This document shows positions 18,754 to 27,709 of a stretch of 64,000 nucleotides of DNA, in pieces; the first letter of the stretch is position 1, and every line of letters starts with the position of its first letter. The notes beneath the pieces were generated by a model, which made no database searches, was not told the origin of the DNA, and worked only from the letters and a program-made list of their open reading frames with translations. Source of the DNA: Qipengyuania sediminis. Its GTDB lineage: Bacteria > Pseudomonadota > Alphaproteobacteria > Sphingomonadales > Sphingomonadaceae. The stretch lies in contig NZ_CP037948.1 in NCBI RefSeq assembly GCF_004358425.1, positions 620,001-684,000 of the forward strand. The letters run 5' to 3'. The translations under genes were made by a program, and so were the position numbers.

Positions 18754-19857
18754 CTAGCCCAGCTCCGCATCGAGGAAGCGCGCAACATCGGCAAGATCGA
18801 CATCGCGGGCGAGAAACGCGGCGCCGATCCCGCGCAGTAGCACGAACGGGAGGGCTCCCCCCGCCATCTTTTTGTCGTGCCGCATATGCGCCACCAGCCG
18901 AGCGCCGTCGCAATCGAGACGCAATGAGGGCAGCCTGGCGGGGAGGCCCGCCGCGCGCACCGCCGCCGCTACTCGCTCCGCCTCTTCCCTCGGGAGCAGG
19001 CCGACCCTTGCAGAATAGCGCGCGGCAAGCACCATCCCGGCCGCGACCGCCTCACCGTGCAAGAGCCGGTCCGAAAAGCCCGTCTCCGCCTCCAGCGCAT
19101 GGCCAAAAGTATGGCCAAGGTTGAGCAAAGCGCGCCGCCCGGTGGTCTCGCGCTCGTCCGCTGCCACGATCTCCGCCTTGGCAGCGACACTGCTAGCCAC
19201 CGCATGGGCGAGCGCGCCGGGTTGGAGCGCGAGGACGCCTGCGCCGTTCGCCATCAGCCAGTCGAAGAATTCGGCATCGCCCATCACGCCGTATTTGAGC
19301 ACCTCGGCATAGCCGGCAGCGAGTTCGCGCGCGGGCAGCGTCGTCAGGGTGGCAAGGTCCGCGAGGACGAGCGCGGGCTGATGAAACGCGCCGACGAGGT
19401 TCTTCCCCGCCGCCGTGTTGATCGCGGTCTTGCCGCCGACCGAGCTGTCAACCTGGGCGAGGAGCGTGGTGGGGAGCTGAACGAAACCGCAGCCCCGCTT
19501 GGTGATGGCGCAGGCGAAACCTGCCAGGTCCCCGGTGACACCCCCGCCCAGCGCCAGCACGTGATCACCGCGCTCAACCCCTTCGGCGAGGAGCCAGTCG
19601 GTGAGGCGAGCTAGCATCTCCCAACTCTTCGATGCTTCGCCGGGCGGCACCTCCAACAGCGAGACCTCGCGTCCCGAGCGCGTCAGCGACGCAGTCAGCC
19701 GCGCGCCATGCGCCGCCCAGGCATTCGCGTCCGCCACCACCGGAACGCGCGGTTTTGCCAGGAACGGTGCGGCCTCTTCTGCCACGCGGCCCAGGAGGCC
19801 TTGACCGATGCGCACGTTATAGCTGCGTCCGCAAAGAGCCACCGGGATCACAGCCAT
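18754..19857 (-). CDS. aroB: 3-dehydroquinate synthase
   Basis: AroB converts DAHP to 3-dehydroquinate, the second step of aromatic amino-acid synthesis. It needs NAD and a divalent metal. The 367-residue protein has the NAD-binding loop [11 protein letters not shown] and the motifs [20 protein letters not shown] and [12 protein letters not shown], which hold metal ligands and the active site. It overlaps the 3' end of aroK by 10 bases, the usual proteobacterial aroK-aroB operon. Confidence 0.96.
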   Translation of the reverse strand: MAVIPVALCGRSYNVRIGQGLLGRVAEEAAPFLAKPRVPVVADANAWAAHGARLTASLTRSGREVSLLEVPPGEASKSWEMLARLTDWLLAEGVERGDHVLALGGGVTGDLAGFACAITKRGCGFVQLPTTLLAQVDSSVGGKTAINTAAGKNLVGAFHQPALVLADLATLTTLPARELAAGYAEVLKYGVMGDAEFFDWLMANGAGVLALQPGALAHAVASSVAAKAEIVAADERETTGRRALLNLGHTFGHALEAETGFSDRLLHGEAVAAGMVLAARYSARVGLLPREEAERVAAAVRAAGLPARLPSLRLDCDGARLVAHMRHDKKMAGGALPFVLLRGIGAAFLARDVDLADVARFLDAELG

Positions 19858-20414
19858 GCGTCGATCGCCTCAAGAATGCGCAGCGCGGTCTGCTGATGCG
19901 GGGCGTCCCCGGCAGCGATGCGGATCGGCGCCTGGGCATAGGCGGGCGCGCGGGTTTCGTGCAGCCGGGCCAAAATCGCATTCGGATCGCCGCCGCGCAA
20001 CAGCGGGCGCGTATCGCGCCGCCGCGTGCGTGCGACCAGGGTAGCGATATCGCAATCCAGCCATACCGCGAGCCCTTTTTCGAGCAGCAGCGCGCGCGTG
20101 TCTGCATCGGCGAAGGCGCCGCCCCCGGTCGCGATCACGCCGTGCCCTTCGCCGATCAGCCGGGCGATCACCCGGCGCTCCCCCTCGCGGAAATAGGGTT
20201 CGCCGAACTCGGCGAAGATCTCGCCTACGCTGCGCCGCGCCGCATCCTCGATCGCGGCGTCGCTATCGGCAAAGCCGGTGCGGAGCAGCCCGGCGAGCCG
20301 CCGTCCGACAGTGGATTTGCCCGCGCCCATCAGCCCGACCAGCACGATCGGGCGGTCCAGCCGCCGCTTCACCGCAGCGATCAAGGCGTTATCTGCAAGG
20401 GCGGGGCTGGTCAT
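19848..20414 (-). CDS. aroK: Shikimate kinase
   Basis: AroK phosphorylates shikimate at O3 using ATP. The 188-residue protein has Walker [16 protein letters not shown] near residue 27 and the shikimate motif FADSDAAIE. It also has [12 protein letters not shown], the GGGAF loop and the lid arginines in [15 protein letters not shown]. Length and motifs are standard. It is the first gene of the aroK-aroB pair and is divergent from the small membrane gene at 20483, so both promoters share the 68-base gap. Confidence 0.95.
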   Translation of the reverse strand: MTSPALADNALIAAVKRRLDRPIVLVGLMGAGKSTVGRRLAGLLRTGFADSDAAIEDAARRSVGEIFAEFGEPYFREGERRVIARLIGEGHGVIATGGGAFADADTRALLLEKGLAVWLDCDIATLVARTRRRDTRPLLRGGDPNAILARLHETRAPAYAQAPIRIAAGDAPHQQTALRILEAIDAWL

Positions 20415-20482
20415 TGATGTGCGCGCTATATCTCGGCTATCGCAGGCGCAAGCGGTCCTCCCGGGGAAGGGCGGGCCGCATC

Positions 20483-20641
20483 ATGCGAAGGGCGTTCATA
20501 TTGCCGCGACTGCAACGAAAGACGCTGGGGCTGCTGGTGGTGCTGGGCGTGGTCGTGTTGCTGCTTGCCTGGATCGATGGTGGAGAGCGGGAGATCGGAC
20601 CGATAGAGGAAGAGATCGCAGTACCGGAGGGAGCGTTGTGA
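20483..20641 (+). CDS. Small single-pass membrane protein
   Basis: This 52-residue protein has a basic N-terminus (MRRAFILPRLQRK), one strong membrane helix (TLGLLVVLGVVVLLLAWI) and an acidic tail (GGEREIGPIEEEIAVPEG). A charge-in rule orientation would put the tail in the periplasm. Its TGA stop overlaps the GTG start of the next gene as GTGA, so the two are coupled and may act together in the envelope. I do not recognise a family. Confidence 0.65.
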   Translation: MRRAFILPRLQRKTLGLLVVLGVVVLLLAWIDGGEREIGPIEEEIAVPEGAL

Positions 20642-22527
20642 GGCGGCAAGTCACCATCGCGGCCACCGCAATGCTGCTCGCAGGCGGGTCTACACTGGTG
20701 CTGGCGCAAGACCGGCCTGAAGACTTGTTGCCCCCCGGCTTCGATCAGCCCGCGCCAACCCCGGCCCCGGCGTCTCCCCGGGCCCCGCGCCCGGGCCCCA
20801 CGCCCGCCGCCTCGCCTGCGCCCGGCCAGCCTGTGCTTCGTCCGGGCGAAATTGTGCAGCCGCTGCCGACCGGGGCGGGGTCCGCCCCCGGCCGCTCCGC
20901 GCCGCCGCCCGCCGCCGCGGAAGGGATCGATCTCAGCCGGCTCCCGACGCTCCGCGAGATCGAGGCGATGAGCACCGACGAGCTTGACGAGCTGTTCGGA
21001 TTGAAGCCCAAGGTCGATATCCCCGTCGGCGCCGGACGCGGAATGGGCCGCGTGGGCGTGATCGACCCGGCGGAAGGCGGGCTCCCGGTTTTTTCGCTGG
21101 CGGCTCAGCCCGCTGGTCTGGTCCGCGCTGCCCTGGCTGGCACGAAGGGCCCGGTCATCTCGCGCTGGGGGCATATCCTGCTGCGCCGTGCGCTCGCGAG
21201 CCGTCTCGCCACGCCCGCGGGCATGGACCCGGCGGAATTCGCGGCGCTTCGCGCCGGGCTGCTCGGCCGGATCGGCGAATTCGCCGCGGCGCGCGCGCTC
21301 GTGCAGGATGTCGATACGGCAAATTACACCCCCGCGCTGACGAACGCCGCCTTTGCAGCCTATCTCGGCACGGCCGATATCCTCGGCGCCTGCCCCGCGG
21401 TGCGGTTGGCGAAGGCGGCGCGCGAGGACGCCGAGTGGCGCATGACCGCGGCTATCTGCGGGGCCTATTCGGGCGAAGCGGGCAATGCGAACCGCGACTT
21501 GCGCCGCATCATGAGCCGGGGCGATGCGGCGCGGATTGACGCCCTGCTCGCTCAGCGGCTCGCCGGCGCGGCGGGGGACGGGCGGCGCGCGGTCACGATC
21601 GAATGGGACGGGGTTACCGAGCTCACTCCCTGGCGTTTCGCCTTGGCGAATGCGGTGGGGGCGGAGGTGCCGGGCGAGCTGCTTCAGGCGGCCGGGCGCT
21701 ATTATGCGCTCGCGGGGGCCGTGGCGCCGATGCTGACCCCGGCGCAGCGCCTTCTTTTCGCCGACACGGCTGCGCGCGCCGGAGTGCTCAGTTCCGCGGC
21801 GCTGGTCGACCTTCATTCCGAACTCTTCGCCGAAGGGGAGGACGGTTCCGGCCTTGAACGCGCGCGGCAGCTTCGCGCTGCCTATCTCGGCAATACCAGC
21901 GCCGCACGGATGGCCGCGATCAAGGCGCTCTGGGGAGCGGACGGCGCGGAGGTCGCGCGCGATCCCTACGGTCGCTGGGTGCTGACCGCCGAGGCAGCGG
22001 CACGGCTAGCGCCGAGCGAGGACTTCGCAACCGATGCGGGGCCGCTTGTGGGCTCCATGCTGGCGGCAGGGTATGACCGCGATGCCGCGCGCTGGGCCGA
22101 CATAGTGGAGGATGGCAGCCTGGCGTGGGCGCTCATTGCCGTGTCCCGCGCAGATGCGGAGAATGTCGGCAGCGGCGCGATCGGCGATTTCGTCGACGCG
22201 GACGACAGCCGGGCGCAGAGGAAGAGTGCCATGCTTGTCGCCGGACTTGCCGCGCTCGGCCGCACGAGCGAGGGGGTAGCGAGCGATTACGGCGAAGACT
22301 TGGGCTTTGACCTCGCCCGTCGCAGCCGCTGGACACAGGCCATCAGCGGAGCGGCTGCGGGGCGTAATCAGGTGCTGGTGGTGCTGCTCGCGGGACTCGG
22401 GATGCAGGGCGAGAGCTGGGAGCAGATGACCGCGCTCCACCTGTTCCATATCGTCCGCGCCCTCGACCAGGTGGGGTTGGGGGCCGAAGCGCGCATGATC
22501 GCGGCCGAGGCCGTCGCGCGCGCCTGA
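20638..22527 (+). CDS. Secreted or periplasmic helical-repeat protein of unknown function
   Basis: This 629-residue protein has a signal peptide (TIAATAMLLAGGSTLVLA then QDR). A Pro/Ala-rich linker follows at about residues 37-95, and then about 500 residues that look all-helical, like TPR or Sel1-type solenoids without a clear consensus. The GTG at 20638 overlaps the stop of the small membrane gene and places the signal peptide correctly. It is encoded between aroK and xerD. Relatives occur in Sphingomonadales as uncharacterised proteins, as far as I recall. A scaffold role in the envelope is only a guess. Confidence 0.7.
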   Translation: MRRQVTIAATAMLLAGGSTLVLAQDRPEDLLPPGFDQPAPTPAPASPRAPRPGPTPAASPAPGQPVLRPGEIVQPLPTGAGSAPGRSAPPPAAAEGIDLSRLPTLREIEAMSTDELDELFGLKPKVDIPVGAGRGMGRVGVIDPAEGGLPVFSLAAQPAGLVRAALAGTKGPVISRWGHILLRRALASRLATPAGMDPAEFAALRAGLLGRIGEFAAARALVQDVDTANYTPALTNAAFAAYLGTADILGACPAVRLAKAAREDAEWRMTAAICGAYSGEAGNANRDLRRIMSRGDAARIDALLAQRLAGAAGDGRRAVTIEWDGVTELTPWRFALANAVGAEVPGELLQAAGRYYALAGAVAPMLTPAQRLLFADTAARAGVLSSAALVDLHSELFAEGEDGSGLERARQLRAAYLGNTSAARMAAIKALWGADGAEVARDPYGRWVLTAEAAARLAPSEDFATDAGPLVGSMLAAGYDRDAARWADIVEDGSLAWALIAVSRADAENVGSGAIGDFVDADDSRAQRKSAMLVAGLAALGRTSEGVASDYGEDLGFDLARRSRWTQAISGAAAGRNQVLVVLLAGLGMQGESWEQMTALHLFHIVRALDQVGLGAEARMIAAEAVARA

Positions 22528-22537
22528 ACGCTGGCCG

Positions 22538-23416
22538 ATGACCGCGATCGAGGACTTTCTCGCCATGCTCGCGGCCGAGCGTGGCGCCGCCGCCAACACG
22601 CTTGCCGCCTATCGCCGCGATCTCGAGCAGGCGGAAGGCTGGGTCGGCAGTCTCGAGCGCGCCGAGGCTAGCGAGCTTGCCGTCCTGCAATGCCGCTGGG
22701 CGGCCCTTGCCCCCGCGAGCGCCGCGCGCAAGGCCTCGGCCCTGCGACAATTCTATGGTTTCTGCCTTGACGAGGGCCTGCGCGCGGACGATCCGAGCCA
22801 CGCGCTACCCCGCGCGGCAACCCGGCGGCCATTGCCCAAGGTTCTCGGCCACGACGATATCGCCGCTCTTTTCAGTTGCGCCGAGCGCGAGGCGGAAAGC
22901 GGCGAGGCCCAGGCGATCCGGCTGCTGACCCTTCTCGAACTGCTTTACGGTTCAGGCCTGCGGGTGACCGAACTCGTGTCGCTCCCGCTCGCCGCGGTGC
23001 CGCGCGATGCGCCGGTGCTGACGGTTACCGGCAAGGGCGGGGCGAGCCGCATGGTGCCGGTCGGCGGCCGCGCGCGCCAAGCGCTGTCGCGCTGGCTGAC
23101 GGTGCGGCCGAGGGGCGGAACGGCGCTGTTCCCCGGGCGCAGCGGAGGCCACCTCACCCGCGTGCGCTTGTTCCAGTTGCTGAAGGCGCTGGCCGCGCGC
23201 GCCGGGATCGATCCCGCCAAGCTCGGTCCGCATGTGCTGCGCCACGCTTTCGCCACCCACTTGCTCGAAGGCGGGGCCGATCTGCGCGTGCTGCAGACGC
23301 TGCTGGGCCATGCCGATATCGCGACGACGCAGATCTACACCCATGTCGATGCCGCGCGGCTGATGCGGCTGGTCAACGAGCGCCATCCGCTTGCGCGCCG
23401 GACCCCGCGCGGTTAG
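22538..23416 (+). CDS. xerD: Tyrosine recombinase XerD
   Basis: XerD, with XerC, resolves chromosome dimers at dif. The 292-residue protein has an N-terminal core-binding domain (1-100) and a catalytic domain. The catalytic Arg is in YGSGLRVTEL and the His-x-x-Arg is in HVLRHAFATHLL. The second His is in LLGHADIATTQ and the nucleophile Tyr in IYTHVDAARL. Length is typical of XerC/XerD; the choice of XerD over XerC rests on overall resemblance. It lies 10 bases after the previous gene and 42 before accA. Confidence 0.88.
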   Translation: MTAIEDFLAMLAAERGAAANTLAAYRRDLEQAEGWVGSLERAEASELAVLQCRWAALAPASAARKASALRQFYGFCLDEGLRADDPSHALPRAATRRPLPKVLGHDDIAALFSCAEREAESGEAQAIRLLTLLELLYGSGLRVTELVSLPLAAVPRDAPVLTVTGKGGASRMVPVGGRARQALSRWLTVRPRGGTALFPGRSGGHLTRVRLFQLLKALAARAGIDPAKLGPHVLRHAFATHLLEGGADLRVLQTLLGHADIATTQIYTHVDAARLMRLVNERHPLARRTPRG

Positions 23417-23458
23417 CGCGGCTTGCTTGATGGGAAACGGCGCTTTAGCGCCTGGGCA

Positions 23459-24403
23459 ATGCAAACCTACCTCGAATTCGAGAAGCCAGTTGCCGAGCTC
23501 GAGCAGCGGATCGCCGAGCTGCGCAAGGCTTCGGCGGGCGACGAGGTTGATATCTCGCCGGAAATCGCTCGGCTGGAAGGAAAAAGCGCCGAGCTGATCC
23601 AGCGCACCTATGCTTCGCTCACGCCGTGGCAGAAGACACAGGTCGCCCGCCATCCCGCGCGTCCGCATTTCCGCGACTATGTCGAGCGTGCGTTCGACGA
23701 GTTCGTGCCGCTTGGCGGCGATCGCGCTTATGGTGACGATCAGGCGATCCTCGGCGGCTTTGCGCGGCTCGGCGGCCGGCGGTTGATGCTGATCGGGCAC
23801 GAGAAGGGGCACGATACCGCGAGCCGCATCCGCCACAATTTCGGCATGGGCAAGCCCGAGGGGTATCGCAAGGCGATCCGGCTGATGGAGTTGGCGGGGC
23901 GCTTCGGACTTCCCGTGGTGACGCTGGTGGACACCTCGGGCGCCTTCCCCGGCGTGGAAGCGGAGGAACGGGGGCAGGCCGAAGCGATCGCGCGCGCGAC
24001 TGAGGCCTGCCTGGCGCTCCCGGTGCCGATGGTGGCCGTGATCGTCGGCGAAGGCGGATCGGGCGGGGCGGTGGCGCTCGCCAGCGCCGAGCGGGTGCTG
24101 ATGCTCGAGCATGCCGTCTATTCGGTCATCAGCCCGGAGGGTTGCGCCTCGATCCTGTGGCGCACCGCTGACAAGGCTCCTGATGCGGCCGAAGCGATGA
24201 AAGTGAGCGCGCAGGAGCTCGCCAAGCTGGGCGTGATCGACCGCATCGTCCCGGAACCGGTGGGCGGCGCCCACCGCGACCCTGCCGCCGCCGCACGAAG
24301 CCTGGCGGACGCAGTCGGCGACGAGCTCGACGCGCTGGCCCGTCGCCCCGCGGCCGAGCTGATGGCGGCACGCGAAGATCGCTTCCTCCGCCTCGCGAGC
24401 TAG
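23459..24403 (+). CDS. accA: Acetyl-CoA carboxylase carboxyltransferase, alpha subunit
   Basis: AccA, with AccD, transfers carboxyl groups from biotin to acetyl-CoA to form malonyl-CoA, the first step of fatty-acid synthesis. The 314-residue protein is full length. It starts with the conserved LEFEKPVAELEQRI helix. The carboxyltransferase core includes FGMGKPEGYRKA, TSGAFPGVEAEERGQ and GEGGSGGAVALA. The ATG at 23459 fits this start better than an upstream in-frame ATG. It follows xerD closely and may be transcribed with it. Confidence 0.95.
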   Translation: MQTYLEFEKPVAELEQRIAELRKASAGDEVDISPEIARLEGKSAELIQRTYASLTPWQKTQVARHPARPHFRDYVERAFDEFVPLGGDRAYGDDQAILGGFARLGGRRLMLIGHEKGHDTASRIRHNFGMGKPEGYRKAIRLMELAGRFGLPVVTLVDTSGAFPGVEAEERGQAEAIARATEACLALPVPMVAVIVGEGGSGGAVALASAERVLMLEHAVYSVISPEGCASILWRTADKAPDAAEAMKVSAQELAKLGVIDRIVPEPVGGAHRDPAAAARSLADAVGDELDALARRPAAELMAAREDRFLRLAS

Positions 24404-24508
24404 GCGCGCCGCCGGGGGGCGGGAACATCGCCTGCCGCTTCCGGTTTCCCCTCCTGTTCGACGGAAACGCCGCGGCAGGTGGGTGCCGGGCCAGGAAGGA
24501 ATAGACCC

Positions 24509-25993
24509 ATGACCACCACCACCCGCGCGCGGATGACACGCACGATCGCGCTGGCGAGCGCCGGTGCGCTCGCGCTGGCCGGTGCTGCAAACGCACAGAG
24601 CCGCCGCCCCGCGACGACGCCGCAGATCACGCAGGCCGAAGCACAGCAGGGCGCGCAGGCGAACCAGCAGATCCTGCAGGAATTCGGCGGCGCGATGACG
24701 GGACCGCAGGCGCAATATGTGGAGACGATCGGCAAGAATATCGCGGTGCAATCAGGTCTCGGCAATGCGCGCGAGGCCTTTCGCGTCGCGATGCTCGACA
24801 GCTCGGTCAACAACGCCTTCGCCATCCCCGGCGGTTACATCTATACGACGCGCCAGCTCGTCGCGCTGATGAACAACGAGGCGGAGCTCGCTGGCGTGCT
24901 GGGGCACGAAGTCGCTCACGTCGCCGCGCGCCATTCGCAGCGCCGCCAGCAGACCGCGCAAAGGAATTCGATCCTGGGCGCGATCGGCTCCGTGCTGTCG
25001 GGCGTGCTGCTCGGCAACAGCCAGATCGGCCAGGCGATCAGCTCGGGTCTACAGCAGGGCAGCCAGCTTCTGACGCTGCGCTTCAGCCGCACGCAGGAGC
25101 TTGAGGCCGACGATCTCGGCCAGCAATATCTGGTGCGCGCGGGTTATGACCCCAATGCCATGGCGACCGTGCTTGCGAGCCTGGCGGCGCAGAACAGCCT
25201 CGACGCGCGCTTGCAGGGTCGCGGCGATGCGCAGGTGCCGGCCTGGGCCAGCACGCACCCGGATCCCGCCAGCCGCGTCGCCAGCGCCACCAAACGCGCG
25301 GCCGGCCGCGGCGGGATGACCAATCGCGACACCTTCCTCAGCCGCATCGACGGCCTCGTCTACGGCGACGATCCCAAGCAGGGGGTGATCGAAGGGCGGC
25401 GCTTCATCCACCCGGAGCTGCGCCTGTCGTTCGAAGCGCCGAACGGCTTCTATATGGTCAACGGCACCACCGCGGTCAGCATCAACGGGCAAAGTGGACA
25501 GGCCCAGCTGACCCTCGCCCCGTATAACGGCAGTCTCGAAACTTATGTCGCCAGCGTGTTCCAGCGGCTGGGGCAGAACTCGCAGCTCGCCCCAGGCGCG
25601 GTCCAGCGCACCACGGTGAACGGCCTGCCGGCCGCCTACGCGACCGCGCGCGCAAACACCGGGCAGGGCCAGGTGGATGTCACGATTTTCGCTTATGAGT
25701 TCGCGCGCGACCGCGCCTATCACTTCCAGGCGATCACCGCCGCGGGCCGTTCGAGCGTGTTCAACCAGATGTTCGGATCGATGCGGCGCATCACCCAGGC
25801 CGAAGCGGGCAGCGTAATCCCGCGCCGGATCGATGTGGTGACGGTCGGCCCGCGCGACACGGTGCAATCGCTTGCCGGCCGCATGGCTTATACCGATGGC
25901 CAGATCGAACGCTTCCGCGTGCTCAACGGGATGCGCGGAAACGACGTGGTGCGCGCGGGGCAGAAAGTGAAGCTGGTCGTCTACGCGCGCTGA
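24509..25993 (+). CDS. M48-family periplasmic metalloprotease with C-terminal LysM-like domain
   Basis: This 494-residue protein has a signal peptide (to about residue 29, ending GAANA). The zinc motif HEVAH is at 133-137, and a downstream ligand lies in QELEADDLGQQYL. This is the M48B group that includes BepA, which controls outer-membrane protein and LPS assembly; that role is inferred. The last 45 residues (VQSLAGRMAYTDGQIERFRV and the ending GQKVKLVVYAR) look like a LysM or related peptidoglycan-binding module. The ATG at 24509 follows AGGAAGGA. Confidence 0.86.
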   Translation: MTTTTRARMTRTIALASAGALALAGAANAQSRRPATTPQITQAEAQQGAQANQQILQEFGGAMTGPQAQYVETIGKNIAVQSGLGNAREAFRVAMLDSSVNNAFAIPGGYIYTTRQLVALMNNEAELAGVLGHEVAHVAARHSQRRQQTAQRNSILGAIGSVLSGVLLGNSQIGQAISSGLQQGSQLLTLRFSRTQELEADDLGQQYLVRAGYDPNAMATVLASLAAQNSLDARLQGRGDAQVPAWASTHPDPASRVASATKRAAGRGGMTNRDTFLSRIDGLVYGDDPKQGVIEGRRFIHPELRLSFEAPNGFYMVNGTTAVSINGQSGQAQLTLAPYNGSLETYVASVFQRLGQNSQLAPGAVQRTTVNGLPAAYATARANTGQGQVDVTIFAYEFARDRAYHFQAITAAGRSSVFNQMFGSMRRITQAEAGSVIPRRIDVVTVGPRDTVQSLAGRMAYTDGQIERFRVLNGMRGNDVVRAGQKVKLVVYAR

Positions 25994-26012
25994 TTTGGCG
26001 CTCCACCTTCGC

Positions 26013-26050
26013 AAAAGAAAAGCGGCGGGGTCGCCCCCGCCGCTTTCCTT
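26013..26050. terminator. Bidirectional rho-independent terminator
   Basis: A 12-bp stem, AAAGCGGCGGGG and CCCCGCCGCTTT (26019-26030 and 26035-26046), has a four-base TCGC loop and A-rich and T-rich flanks on opposite sides. It lies between the convergent M48 peptidase gene and the pilin gene and should stop transcription from both. Confidence 0.85.
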
Positions 26051-26071
26051 TACCAGTTCGATTGCGCGAAC

Positions 26072-26236
26072 TTAGGCAGTCATGTTCGTCGACACCTTGT
26101 TGAAGGTGTTTTCGAGGTTGGTGCCGAGGCTCTGCATCGCGGTGATCGCGGCGACCGCGATGAGGGCGGCGATCAGGCCGTATTCGATGGCGGTCGCGCC
26201 GTCTTCGTTGCGGACCAGCTTCTTGATGAACTTCAT
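26072..26236 (-). CDS. flp: Flp/Fap-type pilin, first copy
   Basis: This 54-residue pilin subunit has a short basic leader (MKFIKKLVRN), then EDGATAIEYGLIAALIAVAA, the classic Flp motif with Glu and Tyr after the processing site. A short Asn/Thr-rich tail (SLGTNLENTFNKVST) follows. Such pilins are cut by a TadV-type prepilin peptidase and assembled by the Tad machinery for surface attachment. The ATG at 26236 has a GGAG site. No tad or cpa genes are nearby, so the secretion machine must be encoded elsewhere. Confidence 0.9.
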   Translation of the reverse strand: MKFIKKLVRNEDGATAIEYGLIAALIAVAAITAMQSLGTNLENTFNKVSTNMTA

Positions 26237-26352
26237 GGAACGTCTCCTGGTGTCTAGTCTTCGGTACCCCACCCCAATCGCTGTCTCATTCAATCGGGAT
26301 AGTCTTGGTAATCACAGAGAGAGATTGAGAATTCGCTAACATTCCCGCCCTG

Positions 26353-26526
26353 TCAGGATACGCTGGTGTAGGCATTGGAGATTCTCATCCAGACTTCGAT
26401 CGCCGCCTGGCCAAAGGCGGTTATGCCGCCCAGCATGGCCAGAAACACCAACGCGAGAATCAACCCGTATTCAACGGCCGTGGCACCCTTGGCGTCGCGG
26501 CTGAGGCGTGCGAGAAACTTGATCAT
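26353..26526 (-). CDS. Flp/Fap-type pilin, second divergent copy
   Basis: This 57-residue pilin-like protein is too short for many gene callers. It starts MIKFLARLSRDAKG, then has ATAVEYGLILALVFLAMLGG and a tail AFGQAAIEVWMRISNAYTSV. The Glu-Tyr pair of Flp pilins is kept, but the helix and tail differ clearly from the other copy, so it may be a minor pilin or pseudopilin. A GGGGGA ribosome site precedes the ATG at 26526. The two pilin genes are in tandem with a 116-base gap. Confidence 0.82.
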   Translation of the reverse strand: MIKFLARLSRDAKGATAVEYGLILALVFLAMLGGITAFGQAAIEVWMRISNAYTSVS

Positions 26527-26612
26527 CAATATTCCCCCGCAGTCCTATTCCAGGCTGATGCCGTAGAATTACGCGGGCAGTTCCTAACAATGTCTTTCGG
26601 GGGATTGGTTAA

Positions 26613-27035
26613 TTGCAAGGAATTCCGACAACCCTGCTCGCGGTCGCTGGCGCTCTGCGGCGACCCGGCGGGGCGTGGCTGATGCAGCGGCGCCCCGCCG
26701 GAAAACATTACGGAGGCTATTGGGAGGTGCCGGGCGGCAAGGTCGAACCGGGCGAACTGCCCGGCGCGGCGCTCGTTCGCGAACTACGCGAGGAGTTGGG
26801 GGTGGACATCGCGCCCGGCGGCCCGCACCCGCTGACCTTCGCGGCCGGCCCCCGTACCGATGCGCCGGGCGTACTTGTCATCCTGCTTTACACTATCACG
26901 GCTTGGCGGGGCGAACCGCGCGCCTGCGAGCCCGGCGCCAGCATCGGCTGGTTCACCCCCGAGGACATGGCGTCGCTTCTGCGCCCCCCGCTCGACATCG
27001 CGATGTGCGACGCACTCGCCGCAACCTCATGGTAG
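26613..27035 (+). CDS. mutT: 8-oxo-dGTP diphosphatase-like Nudix protein
   Basis: MutT-type enzymes hydrolyse 8-oxo-dGTP so that it is not built into DNA. The 140-residue protein has a complete Nudix box (GGKVEPGELPGAALVRELRE followed by ELG) preceded by GGYWEVPG, the typical MutT arrangement. The start appears to be TTG at 26613, since no ATG or GTG precedes the conserved IPTTLLAVAGAL. TTG with weak spacing suggests low expression. It diverges from the second pilin gene and is followed by tRNA-Arg. Confidence 0.85.
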   Translation: MQGIPTTLLAVAGALRRPGGAWLMQRRPAGKHYGGYWEVPGGKVEPGELPGAALVRELREELGVDIAPGGPHPLTFAAGPRTDAPGVLVILLYTITAWRGEPRACEPGASIGWFTPEDMASLLRPPLDIAMCDALAATSW

Positions 27036-27087
27036 CTTGCGGCTTGCCAAGCTCGAACGCGCTTTCTAAAGGCCCCCCTTCCCATGC

Positions 27088-27164
27088 GCGCCCGTAGCTC
27101 AGCTGGATAGAGCACCAGACTACGAATCTGGGGGTCGGACGTTCGAATCGTTCCGGGCGCGCCA
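27088..27164 (+). tRNA. tRNA-Arg, anticodon ACG
   Basis: This 77-base cloverleaf has acceptor arms GCGCCCG and CGGGCGC, discriminator G and an encoded CCA. The anticodon stem is CCAGA/TCTGG around the loop CTACGAA, giving anticodon ACG at 27122-27124. The T-loop is GTTCGAATC. The first anticodon A would be deaminated to inosine by TadA, as for all tRNA-Arg(ACG). Confidence 0.97.
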
Positions 27165-27709
27165 ATATACGTATGCCAGCGGGGAAAGCGGGACGGCGCC
27201 TTTCATGCGGTGACGTTAATGGTCAGCAGGCTGACCGCCATCCCTTACGAACGGAAGAGTCCCCCAAGCACCTGGTGTCTCTCTTCAGCCCGAAACTCGC
27301 TGCGCGCGCTACAATGCCGCTCTCCGAAGTGTCCGACCGCGGCTGGTAAGGTTGCGAACTTGCACCCGGAATACCGCCGGCCCCCCCAGGTTGAAGCGGT
27401 AACGCCCGCCGAGGTCCAGGACTGCTCGCGCCGGGATCACCAAGAAGTCGTCGGCGCGCGCGATGCGGTCGCCGTTGTGACCGGCGCTGTGCTGACGGCG
27501 GGCGAGGGGCAGACTGCCGCGACCCGCAGCCTCGCGACGCGCCCGCGCACCGGTGAAGCCATTGGCCGTATCGGACGTTTCGCCTTTGCGCTCTCAGCCG
27601 CAGCGCCGCTTGCGCTTTGGTTGACTGGACCATGGTGGTGGCTGGCACGGCGAAGGCGCGTCAGGAGCAAGCGCTCCCCGCGGACCTAGGAGCGACAAAT
27701 GCCGCTCGC
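27165..27709. other. Gene-poor stretch after tRNA-Arg
   Basis: These 545 bases hold no intact gene I can support. Open frames on both strands lack ribosome sites and recognisable products. A minus-strand remnant, listed separately, spans 27307-27588. The position directly after a tRNA gene is a common integration site, so this may be the scar of an integrated and decayed element. No attachment-site repeat of the tRNA 3' end was found. Confidence 0.5.
27307..27588 (-). pseudogene. Possible remnant of a TonB-dependent receptor C-terminus
   Basis: One minus-strand frame is open between stops for about 94 codons but has no usable start. Its middle reads ARAVLDLGGRYRFNLGG and then PAVFRVQVRNL. 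That is the pattern of the last beta-strands of TonB-dependent outer-membrane receptors, where a call such as xVxNLF normally follows. The frame then stops at TAG 27307-27309 before the terminal strand. The reading rests on a short resemblance and could be chance in a GC-rich frame. Confidence 0.3.

Noticed and set aside
27210..27689. A 159-codon plus-strand frame after tRNA-Arg
   Set aside because: No recognisable product, no good ribosome site, and basic, low-complexity composition. A decayed opposite-strand gene explains the open frame as well.
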